Source: Hyphomicrobiales bacterium (GTDB taxonomy: Bacteria; Pseudomonadota; Alphaproteobacteria; Rhizobiales; Ancalomicrobiaceae). From it: a stretch of DNA of 64,000 bases. The notes beneath the pieces were generated by a model. The model did no database searches, had not been told where the DNA came from, and saw only the letters and a list, made by a program, of their open reading frames with translations. Within the stretch, counting starts at the first letter, position 1. Each line of letters begins with the position of its first letter. The translations under genes and the position numbers were made by a program. The stretch lies in contig JAJTBO010000009.1 of the NCBI GenBank assembly GCA_021286855.1, positions 60,652-124,651 of the forward strand, in the 5' to 3' direction. Below, piece by piece: positions 49,218 to 57,143 of this stretch.

Positions 49218-49702
49218 GCAAGGTTTCGATCCGTCCGGCGCGGCCCGGCGAGGGGGCGCTGGTCTTCGCCTTCGTGCAGAAGCTCGCGGCCTACGAGAAG
49301 CTCGAGCACGAGGTTCGGGCGAACCAGGCCTCGTTCGAGGCGGCGCTGTTCGGCGAGAGGCCGCGCGCGTTCTGCGATTTCGTCGAAGAGGACGGAGAGC
49401 CGGTCGGGCTCGCCCTGTGGTTCTACAACTTCTCGACCTTCGAGGGGCGGCACGGGATCTATCTCGAGGACCTGTTCGTCGATCCCGCGCATCGCGGCAA
49501 GGGCCACGGCAAGGCGCTTCTCGTCCATCTGGCGAAGCGCTGCGTCGCGGAGGGGTTGGCGCGGTTCGAATGGGCGGTGCTCGACTGGAACACGCCGTCG
49601 ATCGACTTCTATCGCTCGCTCGGAGCGCAACCGAAGTCCGAATGGATCGGCATGCGGGTCGACGGGGCGGCGCTGGTCCGCCTCGCCGAGGAGGGGGCAT
49701 GA
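49214..49702 (+). CDS. GNAT-family N-acetyltransferase (between thyA and folA)
   Basis: 162 aa. Acetyl-CoA site [59 protein letters not shown] contains the R/Q-x-x-G-x-G/A loop ([11 protein letters not shown]) and the β-bulge, and [12 protein letters not shown] near the start fits the diamine/spermidine acetyltransferase-like group. Starts four bases inside thyA and ends four bases inside folA (ATGA both times), so it is tightly embedded in the folate/dTMP operon. Substrate unknown. Confidence 0.9.
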   Translation: MSKVSIRPARPGEGALVFAFVQKLAAYEKLEHEVRANQASFEAALFGERPRAFCDFVEEDGEPVGLALWFYNFSTFEGRHGIYLEDLFVDPAHRGKGHGKALLVHLAKRCVAEGLARFEWAVLDWNTPSIDFYRSLGAQPKSEWIGMRVDGAALVRLAEEGA

Positions 49703-50238
49703 GCGAGATCCCGCTCTTCTGCGTGGTGGCGGCGGCGGAGAACGGCGTGATCGGCCGGGACGGCGACCTGCCCTGGCGGATCCCGTCGGATCTCGCGCAC
49801 TTCAAGGCGAAGACGATGGGCCGGCCGATGATCATGGGCCGGCGCACCTGGGCCTCGATCGGGCGGGCGCTGCCGGGGCGCACGACGATCGTCGTGACGC
49901 GCGATCCCGACTTTCGCGCCGAAGGGGCGGAGGTCGTGGGATCGCTCACCGAAGCGATCGCGCGCGGCCGGGCGATCGCGGCTCGTGACGGGGTCGACGG
50001 CGTGGCGGTGGTCGGCGGCGGCGAGATCTACGCCCAGGCGCTTCCCGTCTGCGATCGGATCGAACTGACGCAGGTGAAGCTCTCTCCCTCGACCGAGGGA
50101 GCGGTGACCTTCCCGCCGCTCGATCCGGCGTCTTGGGTCGAAATCGCGCGGATTTCGGGCGTTCGCGAGGCGCGCGACGAGGCCGATTTCGACTTCGTCA
50201 CGCTGCGCCGGCGGACGGCCGGGCGCGCCGGGGCGTGA
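49699..50238 (+). CDS. folA: Dihydrofolate reductase FolA
   Basis: 179 aa. Reduces dihydrofolate made by ThyA. Conserved: FCVVAAAENGVIGRDGDLPWRIPSDLAHFKAKTMGRPMIMGRRTWASIG (substrate and NADPH site), VVGGGEIYAQALPVCDRIELTQV. Starts by ATGA overlap with the GNAT gene and is the third gene of a chain with thyA. HflK begins 144 bases downstream. Confidence 0.95.
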   Translation: MSEIPLFCVVAAAENGVIGRDGDLPWRIPSDLAHFKAKTMGRPMIMGRRTWASIGRALPGRTTIVVTRDPDFRAEGAEVVGSLTEAIARGRAIAARDGVDGVAVVGGGEIYAQALPVCDRIELTQVKLSPSTEGAVTFPPLDPASWVEIARISGVREARDEADFDFVTLRRRTAGRAGA

Positions 50239-50382
50239 CGTTTCGGCAACCTTCTCGCCGTCCGTCGCGTTGAAACCACCCGCCGCGATACCTATACAAC
50301 GAGGAGCGCGTTCGGACGCGCCGCGGCTCGCCTCGCGCGGGAGGCGGTCGTTCGGACGCAATTCCCCGAAAGAGGACACGAC

Positions 50383-51534
50383 ATGCCTTGGAGCAACCAG
50401 AACGGCGGCGGCGGATGGAAGGGCGGCGGCGGCGGCCCTTGGGGGCAACCCCCGAGAGGCCCCTCCGGCGGCGGCGGCAATCAGCCCCCCGATCTCGAAG
50501 AACTGCTCCGTCGCAGTCAGGAACAGCTGCGCGGCTGGCTGCCGGGCGGCGGCGGGTCGGGCGGCTCGTTCGGCGGGCTCGGCGCCAAGGGCCTCGGGCT
50601 CGGCGCGGTGGCGGCGCTGGCCTTGTGGCTGGCGACCGGCTTCTACCGGGTCGAGCCGGACGAACTCGGCGTCGAACTGGTGCTGGGCAAGGTCGTCTCC
50701 CAGACGACGCCGGGCCTCAACTACAATTTCCCCTATCCGATCGGACAGGTGTTCACGCCGAAGGTCCTGGCGGTGCGCGAGCTCTCGGTCGGCCAGCGTG
50801 ACGGCGACGGCCTGCGCGGCATTCCCGGCCGCGACGTGCCGGACGAGTCGCTGATGCTGACCGGCGACGAGAACATGATCGACGTGTCGTTCCGCGTGCA
50901 GTGGAACGTCAAGGACGCCACCGCCTATCTCTTCAACATCCAGAACCCGGAGGCCACCGTGAAGGCGGTCGCCGAGAGCGCGATGCGCGAAGTGGTCGGC
51001 AAGAACACCATCGAATACATCCTGACCGAGAACCAGCGACGTCTGGAGACCGACGTCAAGCAGCTGATGCAGAAGACGCTCGACGGCTACAAGGCCGGCG
51101 TCGAGGTGCGTCTGGTCAACATGTACAAGGTCAATCCGCCGACCCAGGTGATCGACGCCTTCCGCGACGTCCAGGCGGCGCGGATCGACGCCGAGCGCCT
51201 GCAGAACGAGGCGCAGGCCTACGCCAACCGGGTCGTGCCGGAAGCGCGCGGCCAGGCTGCGGCGATCACCGCCCAGGCGACCGCCTACAAGCGGCGCATC
51301 GTCGAGGAGGCGCGCGGTCAGGCCGATCGCTTCACCTCGGTGCTGGCGCAGTACGAACTCGCCCCGGACGTGACGCGTGAGCGGCTCTATCTCGAGACGA
51401 TGGAACGCGTCTTCGGCGGCATGGACAAGGTGATCGTCGATCAGGGCAAGGGAGAGGGGGCGATCCAACCCTATCTGCCGCTCGATCAATTGACCCGCAA
51501 GCCGGGCGTCAAGACCCCGACGGGAGGCCAGTGA
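50383..51534 (+). CDS. hflK: FtsH modulator HflK
   Basis: 383 aa. A Gly/Pro-rich N-terminus (PWSNQNGGGGWKGGGGG), single membrane helix near residues 70-85 (LGLGAVAALALWLATGFY), an SPFH/band-7 domain (RVEPDELGVELVLGKVVSQTTPGLNYNFPYPIGQVF) and a long Glu/Ala/Gln-rich helix. HflK and HflC form a large membrane cage around FtsH in the inner membrane. Its TGA overlaps the hflC ATG (TGATG). Confidence 0.95.
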   Translation: MPWSNQNGGGGWKGGGGGPWGQPPRGPSGGGGNQPPDLEELLRRSQEQLRGWLPGGGGSGGSFGGLGAKGLGLGAVAALALWLATGFYRVEPDELGVELVLGKVVSQTTPGLNYNFPYPIGQVFTPKVLAVRELSVGQRDGDGLRGIPGRDVPDESLMLTGDENMIDVSFRVQWNVKDATAYLFNIQNPEATVKAVAESAMREVVGKNTIEYILTENQRRLETDVKQLMQKTLDGYKAGVEVRLVNMYKVNPPTQVIDAFRDVQAARIDAERLQNEAQAYANRVVPEARGQAAAITAQATAYKRRIVEEARGQADRFTSVLAQYELAPDVTRERLYLETMERVFGGMDKVIVDQGKGEGAIQPYLPLDQLTRKPGVKTPTGGQ

Positions 51535-52424
51535 TGAAGAACGGTCTGATCGGTCTCATCGCGATCGCCGCCGCGGTCGTGTTCGCCTTCGTCTCCGGCG
51601 TCGCTTTCGTCGTCACGCCGACGATGCAGGTTCTGGTGCTGCAGTTCGGTCAAGTGAAGCGCGCCGTCGTGGAGCCGGGCATCTACTTCAAGGCGCCGTT
51701 CATCCAGAACGTCGAATATCTCGACAAGCGCATCCTCGACGTCGATCTCGACCCGCAGGAGCTGATCGCCTCCGACAAGAAGCGGCTCGTCGTCGACGCC
51801 TTCGCGCGCTATCGGATCGTCGATCCGGTCGAGTTCTATCAGTCGGTCCGCACCATCCAGGGCGGCAACCAGCGGCTGACGACCTTCGTCTCGTCGGCGG
51901 TGCGCGCCGTGCTCGCCGACGCCACCTTCTTCGACGTGGTGCGCGACGACCGCTCCGGTCTGATGGAGAAGATCCGGTCGCAGGTGGAGGACGAGGCCAA
52001 GGGCATCGGCGTCCAGGTGGTCGACGTCAAATTGCGTCGCGCCGATCTGCCTCAGAAGAACTCCGAAGCGGTGTTCCAGCGGATGCAGACCGAGCGTCAG
52101 CGCGAAGCGACGGAACTTCGCGCCAAGGGCGGCGAGGAGAGCCAGCGCATCCGCGCCAAGGCCGACGCCGAGAAGGAGATCATCCTGGCCGAGGCGCAGC
52201 GCGATTCCGACCGGGCGCGCGGCGAGGGCGACGCGGAGCGGATCAAGATCTTCGCCGAGGCCTTCAACAAGAACACCGACTTCTTCGCCTTCTGGCGGTC
52301 GATGCAGGCCTATGAGGCGTCGATGAAGGGATCCGACACGCGGGTGCTGATGTCGCCGAACTCGTCGGACTTCTTCCGTTATCTGACCGACCCGAAGGGC
52401 GGCGCGGAGGCGCGGGCGAAGTGA
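51534..52424 (+). CDS. hflC: FtsH modulator HflC
   Basis: 296 aa partner of HflK. N-terminal membrane helix (GLIGLIAIAAAVVFAFVSGVAFVV), SPFH domain (PTMQVLVLQFGQVKRAVVEPGIYFKAPFIQNVEYLDKRILDVDLDPQELIASDKKRLVVDAFARYRIVDP) and C-terminal AEAQRDSDRARGEGDAERIKIFAEAF typical of HflC. Starts with an ATG overlapping the hflK stop; its TGA overlaps a GTG for the next gene (GTGA). Confidence 0.95.
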   Translation: MKNGLIGLIAIAAAVVFAFVSGVAFVVTPTMQVLVLQFGQVKRAVVEPGIYFKAPFIQNVEYLDKRILDVDLDPQELIASDKKRLVVDAFARYRIVDPVEFYQSVRTIQGGNQRLTTFVSSAVRAVLADATFFDVVRDDRSGLMEKIRSQVEDEAKGIGVQVVDVKLRRADLPQKNSEAVFQRMQTERQREATELRAKGGEESQRIRAKADAEKEIILAEAQRDSDRARGEGDAERIKIFAEAFNKNTDFFAFWRSMQAYEASMKGSDTRVLMSPNSSDFFRYLTDPKGGAEARAK

Positions 52425-52624
52425 CGAACGGACCGGGCGGCGGCGACTTTCTGACCGCGCTCGGTCTCGTCCTGGCGATCGAGGGCGCAGCCTATGCGCT
52501 CGCCCCCGGTCTGATGAAGCGGATGATCGAGGCGGCGCGGCTCGTCGACGCGGCGACGTTCCGGCTCGGCGGGTTGGCGGCCCTGGTCGCCGGGGTCGGC
52601 CTCGTCTGGCTGGCGCGCGGATGA
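52421..52624 (+). CDS. DUF2065 family small membrane protein
   Basis: 67 aa, GTG start four bases inside hflC. Two membrane helices: FLTALGLVLAIEGAAYALAPGLM and LGGLAALVAGVGLVWLARG. The EGAAYALAP motif and position immediately after hflC are characteristic of DUF2065, a small companion of the HflKC locus in proteobacteria. Molecular role unknown. Confidence 0.9.
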   Translation: MTNGPGGGDFLTALGLVLAIEGAAYALAPGLMKRMIEAARLVDAATFRLGGLAALVAGVGLVWLARG

Positions 52625-52715
52625 CGGCGGGGCGGGCATGGTTCCGCCCCATTCCGCCGTTCATCTGGGCGCGACGAGGTTCGGCGCGACGACGCCGGAC
52701 GACCAACGGGCCGCC

Positions 52716-52806
52716 GGCGCGAGAGCGCCGGGTGACGACAGGGCCGCGGCGCGAGAGCGCCGGGTGACGACAGGGCCGCGGCGCGAGAGCGCCGGGTGAC
52801 GATAGG
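52716..52806 (+). repeat. Three tandem 32-base units with GAGA-loop hairpins upstream of degP
   Basis: Two complete 32-base units (52716-52747, 52748-52779) and a third partial one (52780-52806) each begin GGCGC-GAGA-GCGCC, a five-base stem with a GNRA-type tetraloop, followed by GGGTGACGACAGGGCCGC. The array ends 15 bases before the degP start, in its expected leader. It is not a CRISPR array: unit length and spacing are too short and there are no unique spacers. Confidence 0.85.
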
Positions 52807-52821
52807 GAAGGACGACCCCAC

Positions 52822-54357
52822 GTGACGACGAGCACCACCACCTCCACGCTCGGCAGATATGCCGCGCCGCTCCTCCTCGGCGCGGTCCTGGGTCTTTCCG
52901 CGATCACGCCCGCGGGCGCGCAGGCGGTCGCTCCGACGGCCGCGGCGACCCCGACGGAGACGAGCCGTCCGACCCGTCAGGGTCCGGCCTCGGTCGCCGA
53001 TCTCGCCGAACGGCTGCAGGGCGCGGTCGTCAACATCTCGACCTCGCAGACGGTGGCGGCGGAGAAGTCGATCCCGATCCCGCAGGCGCCGGACGGTTCG
53101 CCGCTGCAGGAGTTCTTCGACGAGTTCTTCAAGAACCAGATGGGCAAGAACGGCGGCGCGCCGCGCAAGATCCAGTCGCTCGGCTCGGGCTTCGTGATCG
53201 ATCCGACCGGCCTCGTCGTCACCAACAACCACGTCATCGACGGGGCCGACGAGATCACCGTCAACTTCACCGACGGCTCCAAGCTGAAGGCGGAGATCGT
53301 CGGTCGCGACAAGAAGACCGACATCGCGCTCCTACGGGTCAAGCCGCAGAAGTCGCTCACCGCGGTCGCGTTCGGCGACAGCGACGAGGCGCGGGTCGGC
53401 GACTGGGTGATGGCGATCGGCAATCCGTTCGGCTTCGGCGGTTCGGTGACGCTCGGCATCGTCTCGGCGCGCAACCGGGACATCCATTCCGGCCCCTACG
53501 ACAACTTCATCCAGACCGACGCGGCGATCAACAAGGGCAACTCCGGCGGCCCGCTGTTCGACATGTACGGTCAGGTGATCGGCATCAACACGGCGATCGT
53601 CTCGCCGACCGGCGGCTCGATCGGCATCGGCTTCGCTGTGCCCTCGAAGACCGCCTCGGCGGTGGTGGCGCAGCTGCAGAAGTTCGGCGAGACGCGGCGC
53701 GGTTGGCTCGGCGTGCGCATCCAGGGCGTCTCCGACGACATCGCCGAGAGCCTCGGCATGAAGCAGGCGAAGGGCGCGCTCGTCGCCGGCGTCACCGAAA
53801 AGGGGCCGGCGGAGAAGGCCGGGCTCCAGGCCGGCGACGTGATCGTCAAATTCGACGGCAAGGACGTTCCGAACGTCCGCGAACTGCCGCGCATGGTCGC
53901 CGACACGCCGGTCGACAAGACCGTCGACGTGGTGGTGTTGCGCAAGGGCAAGGAGGCGACCTTCAAGGTCGAGCTCGGCCGGCTGGAAGAGGGCGAGAAG
54001 GCCGCCGAGAAGGAGACCTCCGGCAAGCCCGACGCGGCGAAGCCGGCGACGCCGGCGGCGAAGGTCGCGGGCGTCACGCTCGGCGCGCTCGATCAGGCCG
54101 CGCGGACGGCCTTCAAGATCAAGGATCAGATCGCCAAGGGCGTCGTCGTGACCGCGGTCGAGCCCGGTTCCGCCGCGGCGGAGAAGCGCGTGCAGGCCGG
54201 CGAGGTGATCCTCGAGGTCGGCCAGGAGGAGGTCGCGGGCCCCGACGACGTCGTCAAGAAGTTCGCGGCGCTCAAGGCCGGCGGGCAGAAGCGGGCGCTG
54301 GTGCTGATCTCGACCCCCGAGGGCGAAATGCGCTTCGTGACGCTGGCGGTGGAGTGA
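52822..54357 (+). CDS. degP: Periplasmic Do-family serine protease (DegP/MucD-type)
   Basis: 511 aa, GTG start. The signal region has a hydrophobic core at residues 15-32 with AGAQA as a likely cleavage site. Catalytic triad is visible: His137 in VTNNHVIDGAD, Asp168 in KTDIALLRV and Ser241 in NKGNSGGPLFDM. Two PDZ domains follow (residues about 290-385 and 420-510; RGWLGVRIQGVSDDIAESLGM, and LDQAARTAFKIKDQIAKGVVV). Degrades or refolds misfolded periplasmic proteins. It ends the hflKC-linked membrane quality-control group. Confidence 0.95.
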   Translation: MTTSTTTSTLGRYAAPLLLGAVLGLSAITPAGAQAVAPTAAATPTETSRPTRQGPASVADLAERLQGAVVNISTSQTVAAEKSIPIPQAPDGSPLQEFFDEFFKNQMGKNGGAPRKIQSLGSGFVIDPTGLVVTNNHVIDGADEITVNFTDGSKLKAEIVGRDKKTDIALLRVKPQKSLTAVAFGDSDEARVGDWVMAIGNPFGFGGSVTLGIVSARNRDIHSGPYDNFIQTDAAINKGNSGGPLFDMYGQVIGINTAIVSPTGGSIGIGFAVPSKTASAVVAQLQKFGETRRGWLGVRIQGVSDDIAESLGMKQAKGALVAGVTEKGPAEKAGLQAGDVIVKFDGKDVPNVRELPRMVADTPVDKTVDVVVLRKGKEATFKVELGRLEEGEKAAEKETSGKPDAAKPATPAAKVAGVTLGALDQAARTAFKIKDQIAKGVVVTAVEPGSAAAEKRVQAGEVILEVGQEEVAGPDDVVKKFAALKAGGQKRALVLISTPEGEMRFVTLAVE

Positions 54358-54382
54358 GGCGCGCGCCACGGGAGAGTTCGGG

Positions 54383-54412
54383 ACGGCGTCGGAGCGATCC
54401 GACGCCGTTTTC
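54383..54412 (+). terminator. Intrinsic terminator after degP
   Basis: Perfect 11-base stem ACGGCGTCGGA / TCCGACGCCGT with loop GCGA, then TTTTCG. It starts 26 bases after the degP stop. The convergent GNAT gene ends a few bases beyond, so it may serve both strands. Confidence 0.85.
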
Positions 54413-54423
54413 GATTTTCGCGC

Positions 54424-54960
54424 TCAGCTCGATCGGCGCAGACGGTAGAGCACGTGCCGCCGCATCGGATGGCCGATGGGCACGAGCGGGTGGTCGAAGT
54501 CCTCGACCGGATCTCGGGTCATGCCGAGACGCTCCATCACCGCGCGTGAACGCTGGTTGTCGGCCAGGGTCACGGCGACGATCTCGGCGAACCCGCCCGG
54601 TCCGAAGCCCCAGTCGACCGCCGCTCGCGCCGCCTCGGACGCCAGTCCCCGACCCCAGGCGGCGCGTTCGATGCGCCAACCGACTTCGACGGCGGGCGTG
54701 AAGGGCGCGTCGAAGGGGATGCGCTGCAGGCCGACGACGCCGAGAAACCGGCCGGTCGCGCGTTCCTCGAGGGCGGACATGGCGAAGCCGTGGGCGGCGC
54801 GATGCGCCTCGTAGCGACGCATCGCCGCGAGCGTCTCGTCACGATCGAGCGTCGCGGGGAAATGCCGCATCACCTCCGGGTCGGCGTTGATCGCGGCGAA
54901 GGCGTCGAGATCGACGGCGCGGAAGGGGCGCAGCGTCAGTCGGGCGGTCTCGAGATGCAT
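54424..54960 (-). CDS. GNAT acetyltransferase, RimJ-like
   Basis: 178 aa. LETARLTLRPFRAVDLDAFAAINADPEVMRHFP is the usual N-terminus of RimJ/RimL-type GNATs; the acetyl-CoA region is VEVGWRIERAAWGRGLASEAARAAVDWGF with the QxxGxG/A equivalent RGLASEA, then NQRSRAVMERLGM. Substrate unknown. Starts at 54960; serB starts on the same strand further upstream, with its stop 38 bases away. Confidence 0.88.
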   Translation of the reverse strand: MHLETARLTLRPFRAVDLDAFAAINADPEVMRHFPATLDRDETLAAMRRYEAHRAAHGFAMSALEERATGRFLGVVGLQRIPFDAPFTPAVEVGWRIERAAWGRGLASEAARAAVDWGFGPGGFAEIVAVTLADNQRSRAVMERLGMTRDPVEDFDHPLVPIGHPMRRHVLYRLRRSS

Positions 54961-54998
54961 CGGCGCGGTCCTCGTCGGCGTCGTTTGGACGGCGGTCC

Positions 54999-55889
54999 TC
55001 ACGCTCCGACGAAATCGGCTCTTCGATAGCCCTGCAGGTAGAGGAGGGCGGTCAGGTCGCCGTGGTCGATGCGGGCGGCCGCTTCCGCCGCCACCTTCGG
55101 CTTGGCGTGGAAGGCGACGCCGAGGCCGGCGTCGCGGATCATGGCGAGGTCGTTGGCGCCGTCGCCCACCGCCAGGGTCAGCGGCAGCGGCACCTTCCGG
55201 GTCTCGGAAAGCTCGTGCAGGGCGGCGCGCTTGGCGTCCTGACCGACGATCGGCTCGCCGACCCGGCCGGCGAGTTTTCCGTCCTCTTCGATCAGGGTGT
55301 TGGAGCGATGCTCGTCGAAGCCGATCATCTTCGAGATCGGGCCGGTGAAGACGGTGAAGCCGCCGGAGACGAGCGCCGTATAGGCGCCGTTCGCCTTCAT
55401 CGTGCGGACCAGTTCGATCGCGCCGGGGGTGAGGCGGATGCGTTCGGCGATCACCTTGCCGACGACCAAGGCGGGAAGCCCGGCGAGCAGGCCGACGCGT
55501 TCCCTGAGCGCCGGCTCGAAGGCGATCTCGCCGCGCATGGCGCGTTCGGTGATCGTCGCGATCTTTTCCTTCAGACCGAGTTCGGCGGCCAGTTCGTCGA
55601 TGCACTCCTGGCCGATCATGGTCGAATCCATGTCGGCGACGAGCAGGCCCTTGGCGCGGGCGCGAACCGGCTGAACGACGACGTCGACGGCCGCGCCGAG
55701 GGCGACGCGCAGATCCTCGGCGATCTCCTTCTCGGTGCCGGGCTCGAGCGTCACGAAGACGTCGGCCGCGACGCCCGTCGCCAGGACGGCGGTGTCGCCG
55801 CCGGAAAGCCGCAGGCGGGCGGCTTCGATCAGCGCGTCGGTGACGGCGGGGGCGGTCGGGGCCGAGATCAGGGTTGCGACATGGGTCAT
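54999..55889 (-). CDS. serB: Phosphoserine phosphatase SerB
   Basis: 296 aa. HAD superfamily: catalytic VADMDSTMIGQECIDELA (DxDxT motif I), VSGGFTVFTGPI (motif II), and GDGANDLAMIRDAGLGVAF (motif IV). An N-terminal region of about 85 residues with a degenerate ACT-like layout precedes it. It hydrolyses phosphoserine to serine in the last step of serine biosynthesis. The ATG at 55889 is used; an in-frame start at 55901 adds four residues. Divergent from miaA, 47 bases apart. Confidence 0.94.
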   Translation of the reverse strand: MTHVATLISAPTAPAVTDALIEAARLRLSGGDTAVLATGVAADVFVTLEPGTEKEIAEDLRVALGAAVDVVVQPVRARAKGLLVADMDSTMIGQECIDELAAELGLKEKIATITERAMRGEIAFEPALRERVGLLAGLPALVVGKVIAERIRLTPGAIELVRTMKANGAYTALVSGGFTVFTGPISKMIGFDEHRSNTLIEEDGKLAGRVGEPIVGQDAKRAALHELSETRKVPLPLTLAVGDGANDLAMIRDAGLGVAFHAKPKVAAEAAARIDHGDLTALLYLQGYRRADFVGA

Positions 55890-55936
55890 GATCGTGAACA
55901 AGCTCCGGATCGATCGGCGAGCGACGGGGCGAGGAG

Positions 55937-56896
55937 ATGAAGGGCGAGGGGGAAAGCTTTCCGCGCGCGGTGCTTATCGCAGGGCCGACGGCGAGCGGCA
56001 AGTCGGCGGTGGCGCTGGAGCTCGCGCGCGCCTTCGGCGGCGTGGTGATCAACGCCGACTCGATGCAGATCTACGACGGCCTGCGTCTCCTCACCGCCCG
56101 TCCGAGCGCGGCCGAAGAGGCGCTCGCGCCGCACCGCCTCTACGGCCACGTCGATCCGAGCCGTTCCTTTTCGGTCGTCGACTGGCTCGCCGACGTGGCG
56201 GCGACGCTCGACGATCTTCATCTTCAGGAAGAGATTCCGTTGCCGATCTTCGTCGGCGGCACCGGGCTCTATTTCGAGGCTCTCACCAAGGGCTTGGCCC
56301 CGGTTCCCGAAGTTGCAGAAGAGATTCGGGCGCATTGGCGAGGGCGGGCGGCGGAGGTCGGGGCGGAGGCGCTCCACCGTGATCTCGCCCTGCGCGATCC
56401 GGCGATGGCGGAGCGGCTGCGCCCGACCGACACGCAACGGCTGACGCGGGCGCTCGAGGTGATCGAGGCGACCGGGCGCTCGCTCGCCGACTGGCAGGCC
56501 GAGCCGCATTCGTCGCCGCTCGTCGCGCCGGAAGACGCGGTCAGGATCGTGCTCGAACCGGAGCGGGCGACGCTGCACGCGCGGATCGCGCGGCGGTTCC
56601 ATGCGATGGTCGAGGGGGGGGCGGTCGACGAGGCGGCGAGCTTCGCGGCGCGAGGACTTTCTCCGGATCTGCCGGCGACGCGGGCGATCGGGGTGGCGGC
56701 GCTGGCCGACGCGGCGGCGGGGCGGATCTCCCTCGAAGAGGCGATCGAACGCGGGATCGTCGAGACGCGGCAATATGCGAAACGCCAGTCGACCTGGCTG
56801 CGCGGGCGGATGGGCGAGTGGGCGCGTGAAGCCACGGTGGAAGCGGCGATCGCCACGGCGGCTGCGACGATCCGGCGCGGGTGGCGGGCCTCTTGA
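55937..56896 (+). CDS. miaA: tRNA dimethylallyltransferase MiaA
   Basis: 319 aa. P-loop GPTASGKS at residues 16-23, then VVINADSMQIYDGLRLLTARPS (DSxQ active-site loop) and LPIFVGGTGLYFEALTKGLAPVPEV. Transfers the dimethylallyl group to A37 of tRNAs reading U-starting codons. The ilv attenuator downstream senses translation of leucine, valine and isoleucine codons and, in other bacteria, is affected by such tRNA modification; the adjacency may be only chance. Stop overlaps a -35-like sequence of the ilv promoter. Confidence 0.95.
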   Translation: MKGEGESFPRAVLIAGPTASGKSAVALELARAFGGVVINADSMQIYDGLRLLTARPSAAEEALAPHRLYGHVDPSRSFSVVDWLADVAATLDDLHLQEEIPLPIFVGGTGLYFEALTKGLAPVPEVAEEIRAHWRGRAAEVGAEALHRDLALRDPAMAERLRPTDTQRLTRALEVIEATGRSLADWQAEPHSSPLVAPEDAVRIVLEPERATLHARIARRFHAMVEGGAVDEAASFAARGLSPDLPATRAIGVAALADAAAGRISLEEAIERGIVETRQYAKRQSTWLRGRMGEWAREATVEAAIATAAATIRRGWRAS

Positions 56897-56921
56897 CCGA
56901 GTACGCCGGCGCGTCTACGGT
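56893..56921 (+). promoter_or_regulatory. Candidate ilvIN promoter
   Basis: TTGACC (56893-56898), 17-base spacer, TACGGT (56916-56921), starting inside the miaA stop codon. Spacing and -35 box fit a housekeeping sigma promoter and would start a transcript about 30 bases before the leader peptide. Confidence 0.5.
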
Positions 56922-56957
56922 GCGCCCGTTCGAAGTTCCGGAGAGGATCTGCGGCCC

Positions 56958-57011
56958 ATGTCGCACAGGGACATTCTCGTACTCGTATCGCGCGCCGCTG
57001 ACGGAGCCTGA
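56958..57011 (+). CDS. ilv attenuator leader peptide
   Basis: Seventeen codons encoding MSHRDILVLVSRAADGA. The run Ile-Leu-Val-Leu-Val is the classic signature of a branched-chain amino-acid attenuator. It lies between the miaA gene and ilvI, with GGAGAGGA upstream and a strong terminator 34 bases downstream. Ribosome stalling at these codons when charged Leu/Val/Ile tRNAs are scarce would prevent terminator formation and allow ilvIN expression. Confidence 0.88.
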   Translation: MSHRDILVLVSRAADGA

Positions 57012-57044
57012 AGGCTTCGGCAATCGACAGCGAGCGCGCGGATC

Positions 57045-57069
57045 AAGGCCCCCCACCGGGGCCTTTTTT
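57045..57069 (+). terminator. ilv attenuator terminator
   Basis: Stem AAGGCCCC / GGGGCCTT with a five-base loop CCACC and a six-T run, between the leader peptide and ilvI. It is the classical intrinsic terminator of an attenuator. Confidence 0.88.
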
Positions 57070-57143
57070 GTTACCTCCCCGGAAGACCCCAGACCCACTC
57101 GAGACGACGCGGCGAGAGACGCCGACAGACCGGAGAAGAGCCC

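Noticed and set aside
52716..52806. CRISPR array
   Set aside because: Units are directly tandem without unique spacers and fewer than three full copies; they form simple GNRA hairpins.
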